Shown: positions 22,540 to 32,845 of the stretch, piece after piece
Position numbering within the stretch: position 1 is the stretch's first letter
Layout of the letters: every line of letters begins with the position of its first letter
DNA from: Wolfiporia cocos
Taxonomy: Eukaryota; Basidiomycota; Agaricomycetes; Polyporales; Phaeolaceae
Length of the DNA: 64,000 nt
NCBI GenBank assembly: GCA_029448655.1
Contig: JACCLO010000008.1
Location: 2,232,001-2,296,000 of the forward strand
Direction of reading: 5' to 3'
Notes under the pieces: model-generated
What the model saw: only the letters and a program-made list of their open reading frames with translations
Database searches by the model: none
Told to the model about the DNA's origin: nothing
Translations under genes and position numbers: made by a program

Positions 22540-23374
22540 CTAGATCTTGCCTATGAACAGGTTTCTGAACATCTCGCGCGCGGTCACGCGGACAGTGTGG
22601 TACAGCGACCAGTAGTCAAGGGTGGACGTGAGCACGTCCGCGAGTCCAAACGGAAGCATCAGAGGGATCCAGCCTAGCAGAGATAGAGGTGAGCCACTGC
22701 ATACCACCAGAACCCAGACTCGATCACGTACCTCGTGCATACTCGAGCGCAAAGCACCCCTCGTGCATCTTGTACTGCTTGACATGCCCGCGCGGGAGGT
22801 GGTGCACGCTGCCGGGGCCGTAGCGCTCCATCTCGAGCTGTGGCGGGGCGAACGCCCACTGCTCGCCGACGAGGATGTTGAAGTAGTCGTCGGCGGTGTG
22901 CAGGCCGGTGTGGCCCTCCGTCCCGAGCGGCGTGCCGAAGACGATGAGGTACTCGGTGACGCTCGCGTGGATGATATACATCGCGCCCATCGCGCCGCCC
23001 GCGTTGCTGAGCACCCACTCGGACGAGTTCGTGTTCAGCGCGATGACGGAGGAGGGGTACGTCGCGGTGAGGTTCGCGACGATGTACGAGACCATCGCGG
23101 TCGTGTCGTCTGGCGTCGGCGCGGCGGCGATCGCCGCTTGCGCGAGCTCGTGCAAGCTCTCGGGCGTGAACACGTACCACCGGTCCTGCGGACATTTAGC
23201 GCGTCACCCCAGGCTGGAGGAGGGGCCACGCACCTTGATCGCGTCAAGCCAGCTGCACGCCGCGAGGAAGACACCGAGGAACACCGAGCGCAACGCCCAC
23301 TTCGTCGCCCACACGCCCACGCCGCCGCCCTCTGCCTTCCTGGGCGCGTTCTTCGCGTTCTTCGGTGCTGCCAT
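22540..23374 (-). CDS. ERG2: C-8 sterol isomerase
   Basis: Three exons: 23374-23234, 23185-22732 and 22673-22540 (242 aa). One N-terminal membrane helix (LRSVFLGVFLAACSWLDAI) is followed by the Erg2/sigma-1 receptor domain. Diagnostic blocks are WVLSNAGGAMGAM, TEYLIVFGTPLGTEGHTG, DDYFNILVGEQWAF, HLPRGHVKQYKM and EMFRNLFIGKI. The protein moves the 8,9 double bond to 7,8 in ergosterol synthesis at the ER membrane. It lies head-to-head with the protoporphyrinogen oxidase gene, 247 bp apart. Length and all motifs are normal. Confidence 0.95.
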
Positions 23375-23621
23375 GGTTTCTGCGGTAGTGGAAACACGCA
23401 ACGAGTACCCGCAGCGACCTCGCTGGCCTTTTATCACGAGAACGAAATTTCCCAAGGGGTTGCTGTACCCGAGCGCGTCGTACGACTTACTTGTACGCGT
23501 TGCGAGCCGAACCCGTCGGTCGAACCGCGACGCGTTTTCACGTGATCCTAATGCGGCTCGCGGAGTTGACGCGGGCCGAACTCGTCGTACCACAGCTCTC
23601 AGCTATGTCCTATTACTTGAG

Positions 23622-25486
23622 ATGGCTTCGAAACATATTGCTGTCCTCGGAGGGGGTCTTACTGGCCTTTCGTCCGCATTCCATCTCTCCCGGCGGTTCC
23701 CCAGAGCGCGCATCACCTTGCTGGAAAAGTCGCAAAGGCTCGGCGGATGGGTGCGCAGCAAGCGCGTGAATATACGTATGGCGGACGGGAGTGAGGCGAG
23801 CGTGCTGCTCGAGGCGGGTCCGCGGACTCTGCGGCCAAACGGTCTTGCAGTGCTTGAACTGGTGAGCTGAGCCGTCCGTTTTCCATTAGCTCCAGGGAGA
23901 TGGGCGATGATCATTCCTCGTGGGCGCATCGGACTACGGCGCTGCCCTTTGCCCCCCACCCGCCCGGCGAGATTGACGGTGATACGCGAAAGCAATGACA
24001 CAATGATCCGCAGGTTAACCTGCTCGGCTTATCCCCATCTATTATCACCGTGCCCCGCACCGCACCCGCCGCGCGCAACCGCTTCCTGCACATCGAGGGC
24101 ATCCCCGGGCTATTGCGCGTTCCCACCTCGCTCCGCGACCTGCTCACATCCCCGCACGCACGCACGCTCGTACCCGCTGTGCTCAAAGACGCGTTCGCGC
24201 CCGCGAATCGCCCGCAAACAGGTATATCGCCACCCGGATCACCTGCGCGAATATATGCTGACCGGCCAAGCAAGCAGCTCCAGCCTAAAGGGCAAAGAGC
24301 ACGATGACGAGAGCGTGGATGCCTTCCTGACGCGCCGCTTTGGCGCAGAGTTCGCGCGTGCGTTCGGGAGCGCGCTCGTGCACGGGATATATGCGGCAGA
24401 CGCGCGCGAGCTGAGCGTACGCACGGCGTTCCCGTCTCTCCTTGCGCTCGAGGCGCGGGGATATGGCAGCGTTGTGCGCGGAGCCGTGTTGAGTGCGATA
24501 CGAGCAAAGAGAGATGAGGGGATAGAGAGGTACGATCTTGACGATGTGCAAAGACTTATGAAGGGTGTGAGTGTGTACTCGTTCAGAGATGGGATGGAGA
24601 CGCTGGTAGAAGCAGTCAAGCGGGAGCTTGACATCAACCAAAATGTGGAAGTATTGATGGGCGAGGAGGTCATTGCACTGAGGAAGGCTGATGGAGAGAT
24701 TCGCGGCTTTGAGGTGTGTCCCTCCTCTTCTGCATTGCATCGCGATCCCTATAGTCTTGGATCTACGCGCAGGTCGAGACAGCCTCGGGGCGAACCATTC
24801 CCTGCACGCACCTCGTCTCTGCTCTCCCACTCCACGCTCTACACAGAATTCTGCATCGCACCAATCGTTCCCCCTCAGACGCGCATGCACTCCCGCCTCT
24901 TCCTCATCTCATAGCAAACACATCCTCCTCTGTCACCGTCGTGAATCTCATCCTTCCCTCCGCACCCGGCGCACCTGCGCATCCGCCTGGCTTCGGGTAC
25001 CTCGCCCCGCGTCCGCCCGGCGGCTACCCACTCCCTTCAGGAAAACGCGAGGAAGAGACAGAACGTGGTGGCGAGACGGACAGCGCGCTCGGCGTCCTGG
25101 GGACCGTGTTCGACTCGTGCGCGCTGAGCGCACAGGACACGCCGGGTGCGCCGCTCGCAAAGGTCACGATGATGCTCGGCGGGCCGTATCCCCCTCGCGG
25201 CGCCCGCCTCGCGGACGGCGCGCTCGTTGCACGCTGCCATCGTATGCTCGCGCGACACCTCGGCGCAGATGTGTCTGCGCTGGGCGAGCCGCTCTACGCG
25301 GAGGTGCACCGGCACGAGGGGTGCATCCCGACGCCGGGGGTGGGGCATGTGGCGCGCATGCGGGAGATGCGGGAGGCTGTGAGGAGGGAGTGGGGGGAGG
25401 AGGCGGAGGTGGTCGGCGCTGAGGTGGGTGGGGTGAGTGTGGGCGAGTGCATTGAGATAGGGAGGGCCGTGGGCAGGAGTTGGTAG
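23622..25486 (+). CDS. HEM14: protoporphyrinogen oxidase
   Basis: Four exons: 23622-23861, 24014-24221, 24271-24713 and 24773-25486 (534 aa). The FAD-binding N-terminus is KHIAVLGGGLTGLSSAFHL, with LLEKSQRLGGWVRS behind it. PRTLRPNG and the substrate/dimer region (DDESVDAFLTRRFGAEFA, GIYAADARELSVR) follow. The C-terminal FAD contact region (VYSFRDGMETL, then ECIEIGRAVGRSW at the end) is complete. The enzyme oxidises protoporphyrinogen IX to protoporphyrin IX on the mitochondrial inner membrane. No cleavable presequence is obvious, which is usual for this family. Intron 1 is 152 nt. Confidence 0.93.
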
Positions 25487-26009
25487 GCATGTCCCCCGGA
25501 AGACACCCAATCGCGGAATATACAGGGCGGATGTTCTGACAAAAGCGTTGCGCGCACGCCGCATCCTATAGGTGCAGGGACAACAATGTTCATCTGGTGA
25601 GTATATGATGGGCCTAATCACATCTTTTGCCACACTTTTACCGGTCTGGCGCTCGTGGTGCAATGTGGCACACGCGTTGTGGCGTGCGGCACAACAAGCA
25701 ACGCGCCCAAACGCATCATTGTCCGCCCCTCGGCGGTTCACCGCAGCTCAACGTGCTGGTTTCACTGGCCTAAAGAACAAGCGTCAACATGGTCTCGATA
25801 CGAGGTTTCTAGATGCGTCCACGGGACTCCTATACAACTTTCGCTCACGCGAATAACGGGCCGAGCACAACGTCTATGGTGCAGCTGACCATTCTAAGAT
25901 TGTTCCTCCGGCCAGCTAGTGCTTCTGTGTGTTCAAAACATTGGGAGTATTTAAGGCGTGCAACATCAACAGCGGTGTGTGACGTTCATAGCAACTGCAG
26001 TCGCCGGCA
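25487..26009. other. intergenic
   Basis: No gene seen. Short overlapping plus-strand frames at 25572-26031 have no motif. Promoter region of the galactonate dehydratase. Confidence 0.45.
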
Positions 26010-27627
26010 ATGTCTACGATCACCAAAATAGAAGTGGATATAAGCCACTTTGTTGTAAGATCAAGCTGATGTAGGATCTTGTATTCACAGACGTTCCGTG
26101 TTCCTCCTCGTTGGCTCTTTGTCCGTGTTGAGACAGCGGATAGTACTGTCGGCTGGGGCGAAGGCACCTTGGAAGGGCACACGGAGGCGGTAGAAGGCGC
26201 ATACGAGGACCTCGCCAGGCGCTTCATCGGGTGGGACGCGGACAGGATCCAGGACATATGGCAACACGCATACCGTTCGCGCTTCTATCGAGGCGGCCCG
26301 GTTCTCATGGTTAGCGCATTTACATTGGCAGTACAAGATAGTTTCTGAGAAGTTGTCAGTCTGCATTGTCCGGGCTGGACATCGCGCTGTGGGACATCAA
26401 GGGAAAGCGGCTGGGCGTGCCTGTGTGGCAGCTCCTCGGCGGAAAGGTCCGCGACCGTCTCAAGGTGTATGGGTGGATCGGTGGCGACAAGCCGCACGCG
26501 GTGATCGAGGGCGCGAAGAGTCGCAAGCAGCAGGGCTTTACCGCTGTGAAGATGAATGGGACGGGTTGGTACACAGCTCCTTTTGCTGCTTGTGTCCATG
26601 GAGCGACTCTGACGTATAATTTGCGCACCATAGAGGCAATTGACTGGATTGACTCACCATCACAGCTCGCGGAGACGGTTGCTCGCATCACCGACGTAAA
26701 GTCCATCGGTCTGGATGTAGGAATCGACTTCCACGGGCGGGTCCATAAAGGCATGGCAAAGCAGCTCGCACGCTTGCTAGAACCATTGCAGCCACTATTT
26801 ATCGAGGGTAGGTCCTCTGTGCACCTGAAGCTGCTGAACTCCATCTTGAATGTTACACAGAGCCCCTGCTCCCAACACAGCCGCAAGAAATAGCGGATAT
26901 ATCGAGACTAGTATCGACACCGATCGCGCTCGGTGAGCGGCTGTTTTCAAGAAGCGAATTTCGTCCATACCTGGAAGCGCGAGCGATCGACATAGCTCAG
27001 CCGGATGTGCGTGGGCTTGGTCTGATGTCTTTCTTTGAACACTGACGATGTCCTACACGGCACCCAGGTGGCACACTGCGGCGGAATCAGCGAGATGCAC
27101 CGCATAGCTTCACTAGTGGAGACGTACGATGTCGCCCTCGCTCCACATTGTCCCCTTGGCCCCATAGCGCTGGCCGCGTGCATGCAGGTGGATATCTCAG
27201 CGCCCAATTGTGAGCTTGAAGACGTTCAATTGACATTTGCACGAGATGATGTTCTGATGCGATATTGGTTGTCACATAGTCTTCATTCAAGAGCTGAGCC
27301 TGCAAGTGCGTGATCAGCCAATATCGTGCAAGATTGCCGACTGATGGCTTCCTGCAGATGCATTACAATGAAGGGGCAGATCTCCTCACCTATCTCGTCG
27401 ACCCGACTGTCTTCGCGATCAAAGAAGGCTACGTTGAGGCTCTACAGGGTACATCGATACTGTTTACAGTATATAAAGTGCCACTCATCGTAGGGCATCC
27501 AGGGCCTGGCTTAGGCATCGAGATCAACGAAGCGCTTGTGCGCGAATATGCGGAGCAGTATAGCAGCGAGAAACCATGGATCAACGCGGTCTGGACAGGA
27601 GCAGATGGGTCGGTGAGGGAGTGGTAG
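26010..27627 (+). CDS. D-galactonate dehydratase (enolase superfamily, DgoD type)
   Basis: Nine exons: 26010-26054, 26091-26309, 26360-26564, 26634-26807, 26861-27006, 27068-27209, 27280-27305, 27358-27448 and 27494-27627 (393 aa). Family blocks are in order: [35 protein letters not shown] (Asp/His metal and base residues), LFIEEPLLP and ALGERLFSR (metal Glu residues), [22 protein letters not shown] and HYNEGADLL. The similarity I can recall is to bacterial DgoD along the whole length. The enzyme dehydrates galactonate to 2-keto-3-deoxygalactonate. Intron 1 is only 36 nt and exon 7 only 26 nt. The D- versus L-galactonate preference is inferred from the DgoD-like motifs. Confidence 0.88.
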
Positions 27628-27795
27628 CGACTGATCGAGCAACAGTCAATGTAGAGTCATCCAAAATGAGATTCAGAAATTGAGATACAAGTTACATGAT
27701 CAGTACACATCTGAATTGCATTTCTGACACCGACAATAGTATGTATGCGACGATTCAAACGAGCTATGACAGTGCGACTGCCAGCGCACCTTGCT

Positions 27796-28871
27796 TCAAT
27801 CTGGGCCGGAAAGCGTCTTCCTGCCCATGACGCCGAAGAACATGTGCGTGCGTGGATCACGCAGATGCTTTACGATCTGCTGTGCATCCTCACTATCAGA
27901 TCCTCTCAGCCGGGTTACCGATTCTAACGCCTTCTCCGCCCATGCCTTCGCGTTTTTGACGTCAGCGACAACTGTCATGGCGCCATTAGTGGGTTGCATA
28001 TGTGCAAGTGAGGCGTGAAGACCAACAAACGCAGAATTGAAACGCATCATCATAGAACGACGATGCACCAGTGTCCAACATGCCTTCCTCACTGAGCGTT
28101 TTCAAGGCAAGCTTAATCTGCCGATGTTCGCAAAATTAACATAGGGTCAATCATGAATCATGTACACAAGTATTGGGGGACTTACCTTCCTTACTCCGAG
28201 AGCAGGGTTGCTACCGCACGCGGCGATCTCTTGATACAGCACAGGGAGCGAAGATCGGCGTCTGTCACTTGCCTTGAGCGCGTTGCCGGTCAACGAGCAG
28301 ACCGCGCAGCGACAGTCGAACCCAAAATGCTCCCTGAGTTCAAGCTGTCTCGTCGCGCGATCTGCCCATGACTCGATATAGCATAGACAGAGCTCCTCTC
28401 CCTTCGCAATGTTTCTCACAGCGCGGATCGTGATTTTGTTATCGCGCTCAACCCAGCGGTTGTTGACGTTCGGTTGACAAGAGGAGTTAAAGCGCGATGC
28501 CTGGAGAAAAATGCCACCCTTCGATGCCGTGCGTCCCGACACTGTGTCGTTCTGGCCGCAGGGGAGTGCGTTGGTAAGCCATGTCCCCAGGGCTGGGGGA
28601 TGCTTGTTACTGTGACAGTTCGCAAGCGAGAAGAACTCTCTTTGCTGTGGATCGGTGAGACCCTTTAGGGCGGCAAGGAGCGTGGCGTTTGTGGGGGTAC
28701 TATTCTGTGTGAACAGAGGGGCCTCGTCTAGGATGAGCTCGCCGCCAGAAATGTCTCGTGTCGCGATGACACCCTTGCCCTTGCCAGGTATATCCTGTAT
28801 CGCGAATGCGACCTCTGGAGGCGCTCAGTCAGCCGGGGCTGCAGGATGACTTGGGGCGCACCTTTCGACAT
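27796..28871 (-). CDS. SET-domain (SMYD-like) protein SET2
   Basis: Four exons: 28871-28862, 28814-28186, 28117-28027 and 27971-27796 (301 aa). Exon 1 is 10 nt (ATG TCG AAA G). The protein has AIQDIPGKGKGVIATR, GEELCLCYIE and post-SET CRCAVC. The usual NHSC motif reads FNSSCQPN, so the active-site His is replaced by Ser. The C-terminal part (FFGVMGRKTLSGPD) matches the paralogues. Exon lengths are almost identical to those of SET3, which lies next upstream in the same orientation, so the pair arose by tandem duplication. Methyltransferase activity is doubtful without the His; the function is otherwise unknown. Confidence 0.85.
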
Positions 28872-29553
28872 GGTGATAGGCTCGTCGACGTGAGGCTTGA
28901 AGCTTGAAGATGAGGCCGCAGACTATGAGCAACGCTCATAGGCGACAGGGGATTATCAGATGACCCCGGAACTCATCTTCGAGTTCGACAACGAGGCGGG
29001 AATCTTCCATTAGACGGGGTTCTAGAGTGCCAGTGTCAGACTTCATAAAGTTGCAATCTGGCCCTGACAATTCAGTATGACATGCATCACGGCATCACCA
29101 ATGCATATCATCAGAACTACATGGCAATGCGTAGCCTGCATGGTGTCGAACCAAGGACATATTCGTATACGAGCCTGGCACCGAATCAGCGCTTGCTGCC
29201 TCGCTTTGTGTAGTAGAACGTTAGCTTACGTTCCGTATTCCTTGTCGCAATCTGGGATCAAATGGCCACTATATATCCAGTCAACTGCCGTAGTCTAATG
29301 TAAACTACCTAGTTGGCGTAACGTAGATATACAGAGCGAGGAATCGACGTATCCGAACTGTGCAACTTCAGGAAGCAGACGTACTCGTTCGAAGCCACTT
29401 AAAGCGGCGGACCCTTCACCGGAAATATCTGGGATCCTCCAATATTAGAGCGAGACTGTGATTCATGGTCATAGCGTAAGTCATAATGACAGGTCATGTA
29501 AGTTTCTACCAACAGTTATTCTGAACAATAGACGCCACAGCTTACCAAGGCAT
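28872..29553. other. intergenic between SET3 and SET2
   Basis: Presumed SET2 promoter. No open frame or repeat of note. Confidence 0.5.
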
Positions 29554-30625
29554 TCAGAGTTCAGGACCCGACAGCTTCTGCCTGGTCAATAAGCCGAAGG
29601 ATGGATGTGCGCGGGGATTCTGGACAAAGACGTTAAAGCGACGCGCTTCTTCGGAGTCTGGTCCTTTGTTTCTACACGCCAACTCCCACGCTTTCTTAGC
29701 CCAAGCCTTTGCACTATCTATGTCGGAGGACGCTGAGGGGCTATCAGCTAGCTGGCGCTATCAATGCAAGAATGTGGACGTACAGGTGCAGAACTGAAAT
29801 CCATCGTAGTAGTACGAGTCGCCGTGAGACTCGAGGAGGCCCTCCTCGTTGAGGTATCGAAGTGCAAGCTTGACCTATACGGAGGAGTCGTCGAGAACCC
29901 CAGTTCACTATTGAAGGAATGTACCTTTCTCAAGCCCAGAGACGGCTGAGCACCGCATGCGCCTATTTCACTATGCAACTTTGCCACAGAGGAACGGCGC
30001 GTATCACTAGCCTTGCGCTCCTCGCCGGACAACGAACAAGCCGTGCAATTGCACTCAAATCCGAATTTGTTCTTGAGTTCCACTTGCCTAGTCTCCCGAT
30101 CAGCCAGGCAGCTACAATATGAGATATACAGCTCTTCTCCGCTTGATATATCCCTAATGGCACGAAATGTGATCTTGCCCTCCGACTCTACCCAATAATT
30201 GTTCACGTTCGGGAGGCAAGATGAATTGAACATGAATCCTTTAAGGAAAATTGCGCCTTCTGTCGCAACCGCCATTGATATTCGATCGTTGAACCCACAG
30301 GGAAGTGCGTTGGTTTGGAATATGCCCAGTACAGGAGGAAGTTTACCACGATGGCAATTGGCGAGAGAGAAGAACTCTCTTTGTTGCGCCTTATTTAGTG
30401 CAGAGACGGACGCAAGGACTGTGGCGTTGGTCGGAAGACCCGTTTGGATGAATAGAGGGGCTTCAGCGAGGACCATCTCCCCGCTGGAGATACTTCGCGT
30501 AGCAATCATACCCCTTCCCTTCCCAGGTATGTCTTGAATCATGAAAGGTTCTTTGTAGTCGTGGCAGCAAATATACACTGAGAAATGGCAGTTGCGAGAT
30601 TGCTGCGAAGCTCACCTTTCGACAT
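29554..30625 (-). CDS. SET-domain (SMYD-like) protein SET3
   Basis: Four exons: 30625-30616, 30550-29925, 29874-29784 and 29732-29554 (301 aa). The N-terminus is MSKEPFMIQDIPGKGRGMIA, from the same 10-nt first exon as SET2. GEELYISYCS and CNCTAC (post-SET) are present. The NHSC motif again reads FNSSCLPN, with Ser in place of His. Exon sizes 10/626/91/179 compare with 10/629/91/176 in SET2, and total length is identical. The relative order SET3 then SET2, both on the minus strand, supports tandem duplication. Role unknown; probably a divergent or non-catalytic SET protein. Confidence 0.85.
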
Positions 30626-31846
30626 GGCAATATATGGCGGTAAGAGCGGTGATTGGGAAAACGGTGCAAAAGACGGGCTGAAGGCCCATGTTAAATGACC
30701 GCATGTTCAAATAGAACAGGCCTAGGTTCTCGAGCGCTACAATGTGATCCTCGCAAATGGAAGTACAGACTTCTGATCGCAATACGATGCGTTTTCACAA
30801 TGAAAGAGGTCTCGCATGCCGGGAAGCAACCCGTTTGGCAGCTTCGCGAAGTTAACGTTGATGTCACGGGGTGTCTCAGCTCAACTGCCCCAGACGACTG
30901 CGGTGGCGGGGTGCGAGTCGTCTTACAGGTCTGGGTACGAGACCAAGAGGTATTTGGCCACCGAAGTGGTCTTCCGTCATCGATAGCGAGGAGAGAGTTA
31001 TCATTAGAACGCCAGGGACTCGAATACGTTCAGACGCTGTCAAGAAAAGCCAACTCCTTTGGCAAGGGACGAGTATCTTCAAATTTTCAGCACCGGCGTC
31101 AGCAAATATCGCAGTCGGTAAGCCACAATCGAGCATTGTGGCTTCTATCCAATGAGTCCGAACGAGAGCACGGTGTGCCCCATGGACGCGGACACAGCCT
31201 AAAGACGGTTTGCATGCAGGATAAAACTCCAGCCGGCACAGCCGACACGTAGCACTTGAGGCGGTCCAAATGGTGCTAGATTAAACTTATGCACAATGTT
31301 TGTATGCAAGTGACATGCTCCTTACCTTCTACCTTCCCCTTCCTACATACTTGTGAATATTTGATTGTGGTGCATAGGGGAGCACTCCGGGAGAATCTCA
31401 CGTTCCACCTTGACGTACACACCTTGCCGTACACCACAATCGGTCAAGCATATGAACTTCGATGGAATAGTTCCAGGCGTATACGCAGCTGGCTAGTAAC
31501 CCAGGAGGCCACAAGGCAGAAACAAAGACAGTTTATTCTTTACTGGGATAGCTTGAACTAGAGAGATGCGAGGTCGTTGAATATCGCGAGCATAAACTCA
31601 TGAGTGCATGTTGCCGTCCAAGCCAGAGCGATCCACTCTTGTAGCTGACGTAGACATTACGAGAGTAGTACTACTATTGCGAGCGGTCATGGACATGAAG
31701 TAAGAGCGAAAGCAGACGCCCGGGTAGTCTAAACACGAAGTCGTGTCAATGGCAGCGCCTGTTGTGCCCACCGCCACGACCTCCCGAGACTTGCAGGAAA
31801 CGATATACTAGCTTTTGAAATACCTGCGTAATCCCATACATTAGCC
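30626..31846. other. 1.2 kb, one unassigned open frame
   Basis: A plus-strand frame at 30695-31252 (185 codons) has no domain I recognise and a composition not clearly coding. A fragment in another frame (RSGYETKRYLATEVVFRHR) near 30925 looks more protein-like. Probably gene debris plus the ERV25 promoter. Confidence 0.35.
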
Positions 31847-32708
31847 ATGCTGGCTCGCTTCATCCGACAGTCGCGCAGCTTGGAGTCGTTTTGGCTTGTG
31901 CTTACAGCAATTCTGTTTCTCTGCCAACCAGCACATGCCATCAAGTTCGCACTGCAAGCCAGTCGATTTCCCGCCGCAAAATGCATATGGAATGCAGCAC
32001 ATCCTGGTGCATTAGTAATTGTGACCGCCAATGTTGGTCCGGGGGATCACCAACGCATTGACATTGAAATTCTGGACTCTGGACCCAACAAGAACGTGTA
32101 TCTGAGCAAGAAGAACATCAGCGGGGAGAAGAGGTTCGCTGTCACAGCACATTCGGAAGAGGATGTTGGAGTATGCTTCAGAAACTACATAGAGCCTTCC
32201 ACACAAGGCACGTACTTGAGTATCTCGCATCTCGCATACATCTAACATTTAAGTTCTCTGGAGCAGGCGGTCCTGTGGAAGCCAAGCCGCGTTCACGGGT
32301 TATTGACCTTGACATTGACATCGGAGCGGATGCCGTGGATTACAAGTATGCATGTTATCCCCTTCAGCTATTTTGGCTCATCGCCTCTGTAGTGCTATTG
32401 CCAACCAAGAGTCGCTTTCGGGACTAGAGACCGAAATGCGCAAGCTAGAGGGTGTTGTCAAGGAAATCGTGGAGGAGATGGACTATCTCAAGACACGGGA
32501 AGAGCGCTTCCAATCAACCAACAGTGAGTAGATTTGTGCTATCTCGCACAATTCCTACCAACTCTGTTTGCTCATTTGCGACACAGTGTCGACGAACATT
32601 CGCGTCCAAAACTTTGCATGGTTCACTATTTTTTCTTTGATTGGCTTGGGACTATGGCAAATTTTCCACTTACGGGCGTTCTTCAAGCGCAAATATCTCA
32701 TTGACTGA
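31847..32708 (+). CDS. ERV25: p24-family cargo receptor ERV25 (TMED10/p24-delta)
   Basis: Four exons: 31847-32207, 32267-32345, 32393-32523 and 32587-32708 (230 aa). A signal peptide ends near CQPAHA, followed by IKFALQA. The GOLD domain carries the two conserved cysteines (AAKCIWNAAHPGAL; VGVCFRNY) and VYLSKKNISGEKRFAV. IDLDIDIGADAVDY and a coiled-coil (SLSGLETEMRKLEGVVKEI) come next, then one membrane span and the cytosolic tail FFKRKYLID. This is the delta-type p24 protein of COPII/COPI vesicles that sorts GPI-anchored and other cargo. Intron 1 (32208-32266) has a GC-AG boundary; only this choice keeps the frame. Confidence 0.92.
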
Positions 32709-32845
32709 CGTTGGAATGTATTGTGGCTACTAATTCAAGAACCCTGATAGTCTAGGCGTATCGCACGACTATGGGTATTCGCAGCAGTAATGATCCTGCT
32801 CCTTCACACCGATGTTGGAGTACAGAACTGGTATTGTATATGTTC

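Noticed and set aside
22896..23870. 324-codon plus-strand frame across ERG2 and PPOX
   Set aside because: Only its last part overlaps the true PPOX exon; the rest is antisense to ERG2.
30695..31252. 185-codon plus-strand ORF
   Set aside because: No recognisable motif and no splice context; kept only as a note in the intergenic entry.
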